From Clostridia bacterium (GTDB lineage: Bacteria > Bacillota > Clostridia > Oscillospirales > CAG-272), in the NCBI GenBank assembly GCA_900754175.1, contig CAAEBS010000190.1, forward strand, positions 1-26,259: a DNA stretch of 26,259 bases, written 5' to 3'. Position numbers and translations under genes: made by a program. The stretch's first letter is position 1. Each line of letters starts with the position of its first letter. A model generated the notes under the pieces. It did no database searches and had not been told where the DNA came from. It worked only from the letters and a program-made list of their open reading frames with translations. Positions 19,895 through 26,259 of this stretch are shown here, piece after piece.

Positions 19895-20538
19895 GTCGCA
19901 TCCTCCGCCTCCTCCTCTTCCTCTAAAGAGGTGACGCCGGAGTGTTCGTCTGGCGGGAGTTCGTCGCCATCTTCGGGGGCTACGGGCGTGTCTTCCTTGG
20001 GGGGCAGGAGGGTTTCGGTTGCCGGAAGTTCGGCGAGCGAGCGAAGCCCGAATACCCGCAGGAATTTTTCGGTTGTGATATAGAGCATAGGTCTGCCGGG
20101 GGCGTCGAGCCTGCCGCACGCTGCGATCAGGTCCTTGTCGATCAGGGAATTGAAAGCGTAGGAGCTGTCCACGCCACGCACCTGATCCACAAAGCTTCGG
20201 GTGACCGGCTGATTGTAGGCGATGACCGCCAGCACTTCCATAGAGGAAGCCGAAAGGTTTCCGCCACGCCGGATGCCGAGCGCCTCCCGGATATAGGGGG
20301 CATACGGCTCCTTGGTACAGAGCTGACAGCTTTCGTCAAAGACCAGGAGCGCAATGCCACGCTTGGATTTTTCGCCGTTGTATTCCTGGCTCATGTGCTC
20401 CACAAGCTTTTTCGTGTTGCGCACGTCCAGTCCCAGAACCTCGGCAAGCTTGCTGTATTTTACCGGGTAGCCTGCCGCAAACAGGATCGCCTCAATGGCG
20501 CCCTCCAGATTTTTCAGTTGATTGATTTGTTCTTCCAT
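19879..20538 (-). CDS. scpB: Segregation and condensation protein B
   Basis: ScpB is the winged-helix dimer that binds the kleisin ScpA and SMC in the chromosome-condensing complex. The 219-residue product begins NLEGAIEAILFAAGYPV and contains LSASSMEVLAVIAYNQPVTR, DQVRGVDSSYAFNSLIDKDLI and GRPMLYITTEKFLRVFGL, all hallmarks of the two winged-helix domains (about 10-165). The tail is acidic and Pro/Glu-rich, and its final codons come from a repeat element. The start at 20538 lacks a normally spaced ribosome binding site; GAGAGGAGA lies 24 nt upstream with a hairpin between (see 20539-20571). The gap after scpA is 30 nt. Confidence 0.95.
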   Translation of the reverse strand: MEEQINQLKNLEGAIEAILFAAGYPVKYSKLAEVLGLDVRNTKKLVEHMSQEYNGEKSKRGIALLVFDESCQLCTKEPYAPYIREALGIRRGGNLSASSMEVLAVIAYNQPVTRSFVDQVRGVDSSYAFNSLIDKDLIAACGRLDAPGRPMLYITTEKFLRVFGLRSLAELPATETLLPPKEDTPVAPEDGDELPPDEHSGVTSLEEEEEAEDATEKTS

Positions 20539-20571
20539 GGGCGTTTGCCGGAAAACGGCAATCTCCTCTCA
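20539..20571 (-). promoter_or_regulatory. Hairpin-bridged ribosome binding site of scpB
   Basis: GAGAGGAGA (minus strand, 20562-20570) overlaps the scpA stop but is 24 nt from the scpB ATG. Between them TTGCCG-TTTTC-CGGCAA (20545-20561) forms a perfect 6-bp hairpin; folding it leaves an effective spacing of about 7 nt. Confidence 0.5.
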
Positions 20572-21381
20572 TTCAGTCTGTGTCGTGTTGTCTGCGCTTT
20601 CTTCGGTTTCCTGCCCGGCGTCCTCCGCCTCCTCGTCGCCGACGTCCGGATTCAGAATGAACCGGGTCGAGGCGGTCAGCAGAGCGTTTTCGGCGTCAAT
20701 GTCGTCGGCGATCAGAAGCCTCCGGAGCTTGACCAGCTCCAGAACCCCGAGAAAGGAAGCGATCAGGTCGGGGAGCGTGACCTCGTCGATAATCAGCTCC
20801 TCCAGAGAAGCCGCCCCACGCTGTTCCATGGTCTTGAGCAGGGAAACGATCTTGATTTCCACCGGAATAATCGGCTTGCTGATCATGGGAGTGAAAGCGG
20901 TGTTGGCTGCCTTTTCCAAGGCGTTGTTGTAGGCAATGATCCGGCGGATCGCCGTGCACAGGGAGGTAACGTCCTGATCCTGTACGTAGGTTTTGTCCAC
21001 CGAAATTTCGTCGGTGTCCTTGACCATCCGCCCGCTGTAATAGGCGTAGAGGGGAGAGAGCTTGGCGCTGGCTTCCTTTGCCTGCTGATAACGGAGCAGG
21101 GCGTCGGTCAGCTGAGCACGGGGATCCTCTTCTTCCTCTTCCGCACGGGGCAGGAGCATCTTGCTTTTGATCAGCATCAACTCGCTTGCCATCACGATAA
21201 ATTCCGAGGCAATGTCCATGTCCATTTCCTGCGCCTCGGTGATGAATGCCATGTACTGGTCGCAGATAATGGCAATGGGAATATCGGTAATGCTGACCTT
21301 GTTTTTCTGGATCAGCGTCAGCAGAAGGTCGAGCGGACCCTCAAACTGATCCAAGCGGTATGTGACCGTTCCGGCGTCCAT
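20569..21381 (-). CDS. scpA: Segregation and condensation protein A (kleisin)
   Basis: ScpA is the kleisin that bridges SMC heads and ScpB for chromosome condensation and segregation. The 270-residue product opens with the kleisin signature FEGPLDLLLTLIQKNKVSITDIPIA (13-37), followed by ASEFIVMASELMLIKSKMLLP, the SMC neck-binding helix. An acidic linker and the C-terminal winged helix (about 175-245, EIKIVSLLKTMEQRGAASLEELI, VLELVKLRRLLI) come next. A Glu/Asp-rich tail is extra. The start at 21381 follows CAGGAGG by 7 nt. It stands between a site-2-type protease gene and scpB, as in many Clostridia. Confidence 0.96.
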   Translation of the reverse strand: MDAGTVTYRLDQFEGPLDLLLTLIQKNKVSITDIPIAIICDQYMAFITEAQEMDMDIASEFIVMASELMLIKSKMLLPRAEEEEEDPRAQLTDALLRYQQAKEASAKLSPLYAYYSGRMVKDTDEISVDKTYVQDQDVTSLCTAIRRIIAYNNALEKAANTAFTPMISKPIIPVEIKIVSLLKTMEQRGAASLEELIIDEVTLPDLIASFLGVLELVKLRRLLIADDIDAENALLTASTRFILNPDVGDEEAEDAGQETEESADNTTQTE

Positions 21382-21415
21382 GAAAACCTCCTGTCAGTTT
21401 TTGCTTTGAAAGATG

Positions 21416-22123
21416 TCAGATATAAGACCAGAAATAACTTCCTTTCAGGAAGAACATCCGGAACAGGAGCTTCATGGTGCCGTCTGTCAGAAAATTGAGC
21501 AGAGGGGTCAGAACTCCGAAGAACAGAGCCACCATCAGGGCGATCTGGATGTAGCGCTCGTATTTCATCACCTTGAAATAATATTTCGAGGGGAGCAGAG
21601 CGTAGAATACCCGGGAACCGTCGAGAGGGGGCAGGGGAATCAGATTGAATATGGCAAGACCTACGTTGAGCTGGATCCCGAGAAACAGGAAGATCATCAG
21701 GTAGGACGCCATCTGGGCGGTGATTTCGCTGTGGTAACCGATATTCATCAGAGTTGCGTCCGCAATTTTCAGAAGCAGGGTGAAAACCATTGCCAGCAGA
21801 AGATTGGAAAGCGGACCCGCCACACCCGTCAGCGCCATATCCCGCTTGGGGTGTTTGAAATATCTTGTGTTGATCGGCACCGGCTTTGCCCAGCCGAAGC
21901 CGAACAGAAGCATACAGAGAAAGCCGATGGGGTCGAGGTGCCGGAGAGGATTGAGCGTCAGCCTGCCGAGGGAGTGCGCCGTGGGGTCGCCGAGCTTGTA
22001 GGCAACGTATCCGTGCGCCGTTTCGTGCAGAGAAAGCGACAGCAGGATAATGGGCAGGCACAGCAGAAGCTGAACGACGTAAGATTGAATGTCTCCCTGG
22101 GAGGCAAGTAAATATCTCAGCAT
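21416..22123 (-). CDS. Site-2 protease family membrane metalloprotease (M50)
   Basis: A 235-residue multi-pass zinc protease predicted to cut substrates within the membrane. The zinc motif HETAH (33-37) sits in the first helix (ILLSLSLHETAHGYVAYKLGD). The third ligand is in LIPLPPLDGSRVF (Asp168), the family's LDG motif. GRLTLNPLRHLDPIG and AGPLSNLLLA are conserved around the fold. There is no PDZ or CBS domain, so this is the short YwhC/YdiL-like class and not SpoIVFB. It starts 28 nt after the histidine-phosphatase stop and ends 34 nt before scpA. A CCGGAG site precedes the ATG. The substrate is unknown. Confidence 0.9.
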   Translation of the reverse strand: MLRYLLASQGDIQSYVVQLLLCLPIILLSLSLHETAHGYVAYKLGDPTAHSLGRLTLNPLRHLDPIGFLCMLLFGFGWAKPVPINTRYFKHPKRDMALTGVAGPLSNLLLAMVFTLLLKIADATLMNIGYHSEITAQMASYLMIFLFLGIQLNVGLAIFNLIPLPPLDGSRVFYALLPSKYYFKVMKYERYIQIALMVALFFGVLTPLLNFLTDGTMKLLFRMFFLKGSYFWSYI

Positions 22124-22151
22124 AAGGACTCCGGTTGTGTGAATTTTGCGA

Positions 22152-22790
22152 TCACTCTTTGCGACAGGAGGTGATCAGGTCGCCGAGGTGCGAAACGATG
22201 TCCAGCTTCTCGGGGACGAGTTTGCCGTTGTCAAAGGTGTAAATGTTCAGCGACGCATTGGGCGGCGAGACGAATACGCCTGCCTCCTCCCGTCCGTAGC
22301 CCTCCGCATAGGCGTGCAGGGCACGCAGGAACATGGCGTGAGTGGCAATCGCCAGCGTGCCGCCGAGATTTGCGGCGGCGATCCGCTGTACGGTTTCCCG
22401 GGCACGGTCGTAGACCTCGCTCATGGATTCGCCGTCCGGGCAACGCAGGCGGGAACATTCCTGCCGCCAGGTCCGGTATTCCTCCGGGAATCTTTCCTGC
22501 AGTTCGGCAAAGGTCAGCCCCTCCCATTTTCCGGCGTAGATCTCCCGCAGACCTGTGTCCGGAATCGGCGTCAGCCCGAAAAGCCGGGCGGTGGGGAGAG
22601 CGGTGTGCCATGCACGGAGAAGGTCGCTGGAATAAACGGCGGTGATCTTTTCGTGCTCTTTCAGATAGGCGGCGGCAAGCTCTGCCTGCCGGTATCCGAC
22701 CTCGGACAGATCAAAATTGCTGTGCCCGGCAAAGCGGGATTCTACGTTGGCAATGCTTTGCCCGTGGCGGATGAAAATCAGTCGTGTCAT
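22152..22790 (-). CDS. Histidine phosphatase family protein (phosphoglycerate mutase-like)
   Basis: A 212-residue member of the RHG histidine-phosphatase clan. The phosphohistidine motif is LIFIRHGQSIAN (Arg8-His9-Gly10). Arg59 region YSSDLLRAWHTA, the acid catalyst region LREIYAGKWEG (Glu83) and the second histidine in LAIATHAMFLRAL (His151) complete the site. The sequence is closer to broad-specificity phosphatases (CobC/PhoE-like) than to glycolytic GpmA; the substrate cannot be fixed. The start at 22790 follows AAGGAG by 5-6 nt. It is embedded between engB (24 nt) and the M50 protease (28 nt) in the same operon. Confidence 0.88.
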   Translation of the reverse strand: MTRLIFIRHGQSIANVESRFAGHSNFDLSEVGYRQAELAAAYLKEHEKITAVYSSDLLRAWHTALPTARLFGLTPIPDTGLREIYAGKWEGLTFAELQERFPEEYRTWRQECSRLRCPDGESMSEVYDRARETVQRIAAANLGGTLAIATHAMFLRALHAYAEGYGREEAGVFVSPPNASLNIYTFDNGKLVPEKLDIVSHLGDLITSCRKE

Positions 22791-22814
22791 GAAAACTCCT
22801 TGTGTACGGTGTGG

Positions 22815-23417
22815 TTACGAAAGCCCTGCTGTGCGGAGAATGACCCGCCACAGCTCCTCTTTGCCCTCTCCTTTCAGCGAGGAAAAGGGAATGACCGGAA
22901 CGCCCCCTGCCAGAGGGTGATTTTGCAGAGCGGTGAGATTGGCTTTGCGTTCGGTTGCGTTGAGCTTGTCAACCTTGGTGGCAACGATCACGTAGGAAAG
23001 TCCCGCCTGGCGCAGATAATCAAGCATCATCTCGTCGTCCGCCGTGGGACCGATCCGGCTGTCGATCAGCTGGACGACCAGGGCAAGGCGGTCGATGTTC
23101 GGATTGTTCGTGAAATAACCGTCGGTCAACTCCGACCATTTGCGCTTTTCCTCGGGGCTTCGACGGGCAAAGCCGTAGCCCGGCATATCCACAAGGTAAA
23201 GTTTTTTGTCCACCTCGTAGAAATTGATGGTCACGGTTTTCCCGGGCGCCGAGCTGACCCGGGCAAGACTTTTCCGCCCGAGAAGCGTGTTGATCAGCGA
23301 ACTTTTTCCGACGTTGGAGCGCCCGGAAAAGGCAACCTGTACCTTGGGATCGCCGGGGATCTGTTTCGGAGTGCCCGCACTGATTTTCAGAATGGTGTTT
23401 TGAAGATTCAAAGCCAT
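22815..23417 (-). CDS. engB: Ribosome biogenesis GTP-binding protein EngB (YsxC/YihA)
   Basis: A 200-residue circular-order TRAFAC GTPase required for maturation of the large ribosomal subunit. GTPase motifs: G1 GRSNVGKS (32-39), G2 Thr61 in GKTVTINF, G3 DMPG (77-80) followed by the EngB-specific YGFARRS, G4 TKVD (147-150) and G5 in FSSLKGEG. NxxL(A/G)R-type SLARVSSAPGKT is also diagnostic. It is 37 nt downstream of lon, the same order as lonA-ysxC in Bacillus, so it is expected to be read from the lon promoter. AGGAAAA precedes the ATG at 23417. Confidence 0.96.
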   Translation of the reverse strand: MALNLQNTILKISAGTPKQIPGDPKVQVAFSGRSNVGKSSLINTLLGRKSLARVSSAPGKTVTINFYEVDKKLYLVDMPGYGFARRSPEEKRKWSELTDGYFTNNPNIDRLALVVQLIDSRIGPTADDEMMLDYLRQAGLSYVIVATKVDKLNATERKANLTALQNHPLAGGVPVIPFSSLKGEGKEELWRVILRTAGLS

Positions 23418-23454
23418 AAAGCCGTATTTTCCTGTCTGTAAACGAATTGTGTTT

Positions 23455-25887
23455 TCAGCGGCTCAGGCTGGGCTGTGCCGCCGGTTCCTTTTGCGGAATG
23501 GGCGTGAGGATGCCGGAAAAATCCGGCGCCTTTGCAGGGGAAAGCTCCGCCGACACCGATTCCCGGGGCAACAGGGCGTAGCCGAGTACCTCGGCGGCGC
23601 TCCGGCAGGGGATCAGCCGCAGGTGTTCCCGTGCGGTGGGATCCAGGTCGTCCAGATCCTTCATGTTGTCCGCCGGGATCAGCACCGTCTTTACGCCGGC
23701 AGAATATGCCGCAAGCGTTTTTTCTTTCAGACCGCCGATGGCAAGCACTTTGCCACGCAGGGAAATCTCTCCGGTCATGGCGATGTCACGGCGCACCTTT
23801 CTGCCGGTCAGCGCACTGACGAGAGCGCATACCATGGTCACGCCGGCAGACGGACCGTCCTTGGGAACGGCGCCTTCCGGAAAATGAATGTGAATGTCCT
23901 TTTTCTGATAGAAGTCGGTCGGGATGCCGTATTCGGCGGCAACCGAACGCACGTAGCTTACCGCAATGCGGGCGGACTCTTTCATCACGTCCCCGAGCGA
24001 GCCGGTCAGCTCGATCTTTCCGGTGCCCTCCAGGACGGCGACCTCCACACGGAGCATATCGCCCCCCGCTTCGGTGTACGCCAGTCCGTTGACCACGCCC
24101 ACCTCATCCTCAGCGGAGATCTGCTCAGGCAGCAGTTTCCGTGCGCCGAGATAATCCGAGAGGTTGTCGGCAGTCACTTTCAGGCTTTTCAGTGTCGGGT
24201 CTTCTACAAATTTCTTTGCCGCTTTCCGGGCAATGGAGGCAATCGAACGCTCCAGATTCCGCACGCCGGCTTCCCGGGTGTAAAAGTCGATGATCTCGCA
24301 AACGGCGCTGTTCTCGATGGCAAGGCGTCTGCGGTTCAGCCCGTGGCGCTTGAGCTGCTTCGGAATCAGGTGGTTTCTGGCAATCGAAAGCTTTTCGGAT
24401 TTGGTATAGGTTTTCAGCTCGATCACCTCCATCCGGTCCAGAAGCGGACGGGGAACGGTGTCAAGCGTGTTGGCAGTGGCGATAAAGAGACAGTCGGACA
24501 GGTCGATGGGCATCTCCACGAAGTGATCCCGGAACGCCTTGTTCTGCTCACCGTCCAGTACCTCCAGCAGAGCGGAGGCGGGGTCGCCGTGGGCGTCGTG
24601 GGTCAGCTTGTCGATCTCATCCAGCAGGATCAGGGGATTTCTCACCTTTGCCTGGATGAGGGCGTTGACGATCCGCCCCGGCATAGCGCCGATGTAGGTC
24701 TTGCGGTGCCCCCGGATGTCCGCCTCGTCCCGCACGCCGCCGAGAGAAACCCGGACGTACTTGCGCTTCATGGCACGGGCAATGGAGGCACCTACCGAGG
24801 TTTTGCCGACGCCGGGAGGTCCGACCAGGCACAGGATCTGATTGCCGAGGTCGGGGTTGAGCTGTTTGACGGCGAGGTATTCGAGAATCCGTTCCTTGAC
24901 CTTGGTCAGCCCGTCGTGGTCGGTGTCGAGGATCTTCTGCGCCGCCTTGATGTCAAGACGGTCGTGGGTCTCGGCGCTCCACGGGATTTCAAGGCAGGTG
25001 TCAAGGTAACTGCGGATGACCGACGCCTCGGCGGAGCCGAACGGGGTCTTTGCCATCCGGTCGTTTTCTTTCAGAAGCTTTTCACGCACCTCCTCGGGGC
25101 ATTTCAGCTTCATGATCTTTTCTTCGTATTCGTCGATGTCCAAGGTGTCGCCAAGCTCCTCCTGAATCACCCGGACCTGCTCCCGCAGGTAATATTCCTT
25201 CTGATTCTGATTGAGGTTGGCACGCACCCGCTTGTGAATATCCATTTCGCACTCCAGCAGAGTGCTTTCCTCCCGGAGCAGAGAGATCAGCCGCTCGATC
25301 CGGGCAATGGGGTCAAAGCACTCTAAAATCTGCTGTTTGTCCTGATATTTCACCAGGATGTTGGAGGCGATGAAATCCGCCAGCAGGGCGGGGGTGCGGA
25401 TCGAGTGGAGGGTGGAGAGGATGTCGTCGCTCACCGACGGAAGCAGGGATACAAGCGCTTCGGTCTCGGTCAGCATGGCACGGCAGTAAGCCTCTCCCTT
25501 GATGCTGTCCTCGTCGGTCAGCGTCAGGGTCTTGCAGATGACGTCGGCGCTTATGTAGTCGGCAAAGGTGCGGAATTCGTTGACCATTGCCCGTGAAAAG
25601 CCTTCGGTGATGACCCGGAGGGTACCGTTGGCTCCCTTGACCGACTGCTTGATCTTGGAAACGGTGCCGACCCGGAAAAGATTTTCGGGCTTGGCTTCGC
25701 TTTCGTCCAGGCGGATCATGGAGCAGATCAGTACCAGGGCGTCGTTTTCAAACGCCGCTTCGGCGGCATGGATGGATGCGTCGTCCGCAATCTCAAAGCT
25801 CAGCGGAACCGACGGAAAGGCAACGATCCCACGCAAAGCGATTACGGGGAGGGTGCGGGTTTCGATTTTTTCTGTATATTTAGGCAT
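23455..25887 (-). CDS. lon: ATP-dependent protease Lon (LonA)
   Basis: An 810-residue hexameric AAA+ serine protease that degrades misfolded and regulatory proteins. Domains in order: N-terminal substrate-binding LAN domain (about 10-205, TLPVIALRGIVAFPSVPLSF), coiled-coil region (about 210-310), AAA+ module with Walker A GPPGVGKT (356-363) and Walker B LILLDEID (419-426), and the C-terminal peptidase domain. That domain has Ser680 in PKDGPSAG and Lys723 in GGLKEK, exactly 43 residues apart as in E. coli Lon. Length is normal. The AGGA before the ATG is about 13 nt away, so initiation may be modest. No CIRCE or CtsR-type operator was seen. Confidence 0.97.
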   Translation of the reverse strand: MPKYTEKIETRTLPVIALRGIVAFPSVPLSFEIADDASIHAAEAAFENDALVLICSMIRLDESEAKPENLFRVGTVSKIKQSVKGANGTLRVITEGFSRAMVNEFRTFADYISADVICKTLTLTDEDSIKGEAYCRAMLTETEALVSLLPSVSDDILSTLHSIRTPALLADFIASNILVKYQDKQQILECFDPIARIERLISLLREESTLLECEMDIHKRVRANLNQNQKEYYLREQVRVIQEELGDTLDIDEYEEKIMKLKCPEEVREKLLKENDRMAKTPFGSAEASVIRSYLDTCLEIPWSAETHDRLDIKAAQKILDTDHDGLTKVKERILEYLAVKQLNPDLGNQILCLVGPPGVGKTSVGASIARAMKRKYVRVSLGGVRDEADIRGHRKTYIGAMPGRIVNALIQAKVRNPLILLDEIDKLTHDAHGDPASALLEVLDGEQNKAFRDHFVEMPIDLSDCLFIATANTLDTVPRPLLDRMEVIELKTYTKSEKLSIARNHLIPKQLKRHGLNRRRLAIENSAVCEIIDFYTREAGVRNLERSIASIARKAAKKFVEDPTLKSLKVTADNLSDYLGARKLLPEQISAEDEVGVVNGLAYTEAGGDMLRVEVAVLEGTGKIELTGSLGDVMKESARIAVSYVRSVAAEYGIPTDFYQKKDIHIHFPEGAVPKDGPSAGVTMVCALVSALTGRKVRRDIAMTGEISLRGKVLAIGGLKEKTLAAYSAGVKTVLIPADNMKDLDDLDPTAREHLRLIPCRSAAEVLGYALLPRESVSAELSPAKAPDFSGILTPIPQKEPAAQPSLSR

Positions 25888-25924
25888 AAAGTATGGTTCA
25901 TCCTTTCAAAAGGGGTATTGCAGA

Positions 25925-25944
25925 CCCGTGCACTGCACCACGGG
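25925..25944 (-). other. Hairpin in the lon 5' leader
   Basis: CCCGTG/CACGGG (25925-25930, 25939-25944) around CACTGCAC, in the roughly 85-nt leader between the promoter and the lon ATG. No T-run follows. It might influence translation or message stability. Confidence 0.4.
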
Positions 25945-25976
25945 GAAACGGCATGGGTATACCATTTCAATTTTAT

Positions 25977-26005
25977 ATTATAGCATATTTCCGCCGGAAT
26001 TTCCA
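25977..26005 (-). promoter_or_regulatory. Putative promoter of lon (and the downstream operon)
   Basis: Minus-strand perfect TATAAT (25977-25982) with a 17-bp spacer to TGGAAA (26000-26005), a weak -35. It is the best promoter in the 75 nt between the candidate small RNA and lon. Confidence 0.55.
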
Positions 26006-26080
26006 CAGCTTTTCACAATAATTTTTAATTTGTTCAATAATATTATATATTTCCGGCAGAAAACGGCAAAAGGGAAAAAG

Positions 26081-26197
26081 AAAAAATAAAAAAGCACAAC
26101 TGCGACCCTTGATGCGTGTTGATATCATAAGCTTGATATTCCGCAAGAAGTGATGACTGTTGTGCGTGATGCTGTGGAGTTGGTGCCGCCGACAGCC
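26081..26197 (-). ncRNA. Candidate structured small RNA upstream of lon
   Basis: A complete transcription unit without an obvious reading frame. A near-consensus promoter (26203-26231) fires into a region that folds as nested stems on the minus strand. These are GCACAAC/GTTGTGC (26159-26165 with 26094-26100), CTTGCG/CGCATCAAG (26142-26147 with 26108-26116) and ATATCA/TGATAT (26134-26139 with 26122-26127). A 5' stem GCTGT/ACAGC (26192-26196 with 26171-26175) precedes them. The closing arm runs straight into TTTTTTATTTTTT (26081-26093). Length would be about 110 nt. No Rfam family was recognised. Alternatives are a lon leader or the end of an unidentified plus-strand gene. Confidence 0.45.
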
Positions 26198-26202
26198 TAA
26201 TT

Positions 26203-26231
26203 ATTATACCTTGAAAATCGAATTTTGTAAA
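26203..26231 (-). promoter_or_regulatory. Promoter of the candidate small RNA
   Basis: Minus-strand TTTACA (26226-26231), 17-bp spacer and perfect TATAAT (26203-26208). The expected start site is near 26196, at the base of the first stem. The remaining 28 bases to the window end show nothing assignable. Confidence 0.7.
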
Positions 26232-26259
26232 TATTCAAATTATACGATTTTTGGGGGTA

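Noticed and set aside
19553..20119. Minus-strand reading frame rich in Phe, Leu and Lys spanning the repeats
   Set aside because: It arises from translation of the 71-bp tandem repeats and the out-of-frame scpB end; no ribosome binding site or real domain.
23449..25326. 625-codon plus-strand reading frame
   Set aside because: Antisense to lon; composition and lack of motifs mark it as a shadow.
25888..26080. CIRCE or CtsR heat-shock operator expected near lon
   Set aside because: No TTAGCACTC/GAGTGCTAA pair and no tandem GGTCAAA heptads were found.
26154..26200. Plus-strand short frame reading MTVVRDAVELVPPTA before TAA
   Set aside because: Too short, no ribosome binding site and no known family; the minus-strand promoter-hairpin-terminator reading explains the region better, though a gene remnant is not excluded.

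Overview
The window looks like chromosome from an endospore-lineage Clostridia (Oscillospirales/Ruminococcaceae-type, fairly GC-rich, Gram-positive). This rests on several things: sporulation-associated ytfJ/ytfI-type genes; the scpA-scpB-dacB-rluB and lon-engB gene orders known from Bacillus and Clostridia; strong GGAGG ribosome binding sites; and many near-consensus sigma-A promoters with exact 17-bp spacers. Almost all genes except one operon, one tRNA and a two-gene cassette lie on the minus strand.

Layout. 1-1640: tmRNA (ssrA), smpB and secG on the minus strand, i.e. trans-translation plus a Sec translocon subunit. 1744-4673 (+): an operon of ECF sigma factor, single-pass membrane protein (probable anti-sigma) and a von Willebrand-A lipoprotein, preceded by a sigma-A promoter, a terminator-like leader hairpin and a second, ECF-like promoter. 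4714-8156 (-): an alpha-D-phosphohexomutase downstream of a cytoplasmic GH20 hexosaminidase. 8268-8441 (+): tRNA-Ser(GGA). 8577-10543 (+): a two-gene cassette of a RelA/SpoT-type HD hydrolase (no synthetase) and a STAS domain fused to an APH-like kinase, followed by a decayed copy of the 3' half of tRNA-Ser with its terminator. This suggests an old insertion or duplication at the tRNA.

10664-12127 (-): a GT4 glycosyltransferase that seems to have lost its first Rossmann elements and gained a two-helix membrane anchor. 12128-12700: a cluster of non-coding repeats. 12701-15796 (-): mscL with long coiled-coil ends, then a cpsC-cpsD-cpsB capsule-regulation cassette (Wzz-like adaptor, tyrosine kinase, PHP phosphatase) with no polysaccharide-synthesis genes beside it.

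15848-26005 (-): a long housekeeping array. In transcription order it is lon, engB, a histidine phosphatase, an M50 membrane protease, scpA, scpB, [71-bp tandem repeats], a DUF2953 protein (ytfI-like), ytfJ, a D-Ala-D-Ala carboxypeptidase, an RsuA/RluB pseudouridine synthase and a GNAT-like protein. Protein quality control, GTPase-assisted ribosome assembly, chromosome condensation, spore/wall functions and rRNA modification are thus in one orientation, with short gaps except at the repeats. 26081-26231 (-): a promoter-structure-terminator unit that may be a small RNA upstream of lon.

The most interesting items are the HD hydrolase/STAS-kinase cassette flanked by a tRNA-Ser relic, the membrane-anchored chimeric glycosyltransferase, the candidate small RNA upstream of lon, and the double-promoter leader of the ECF-VWA operon. 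All calls come from reading the sequence; no database search or folding program was run.
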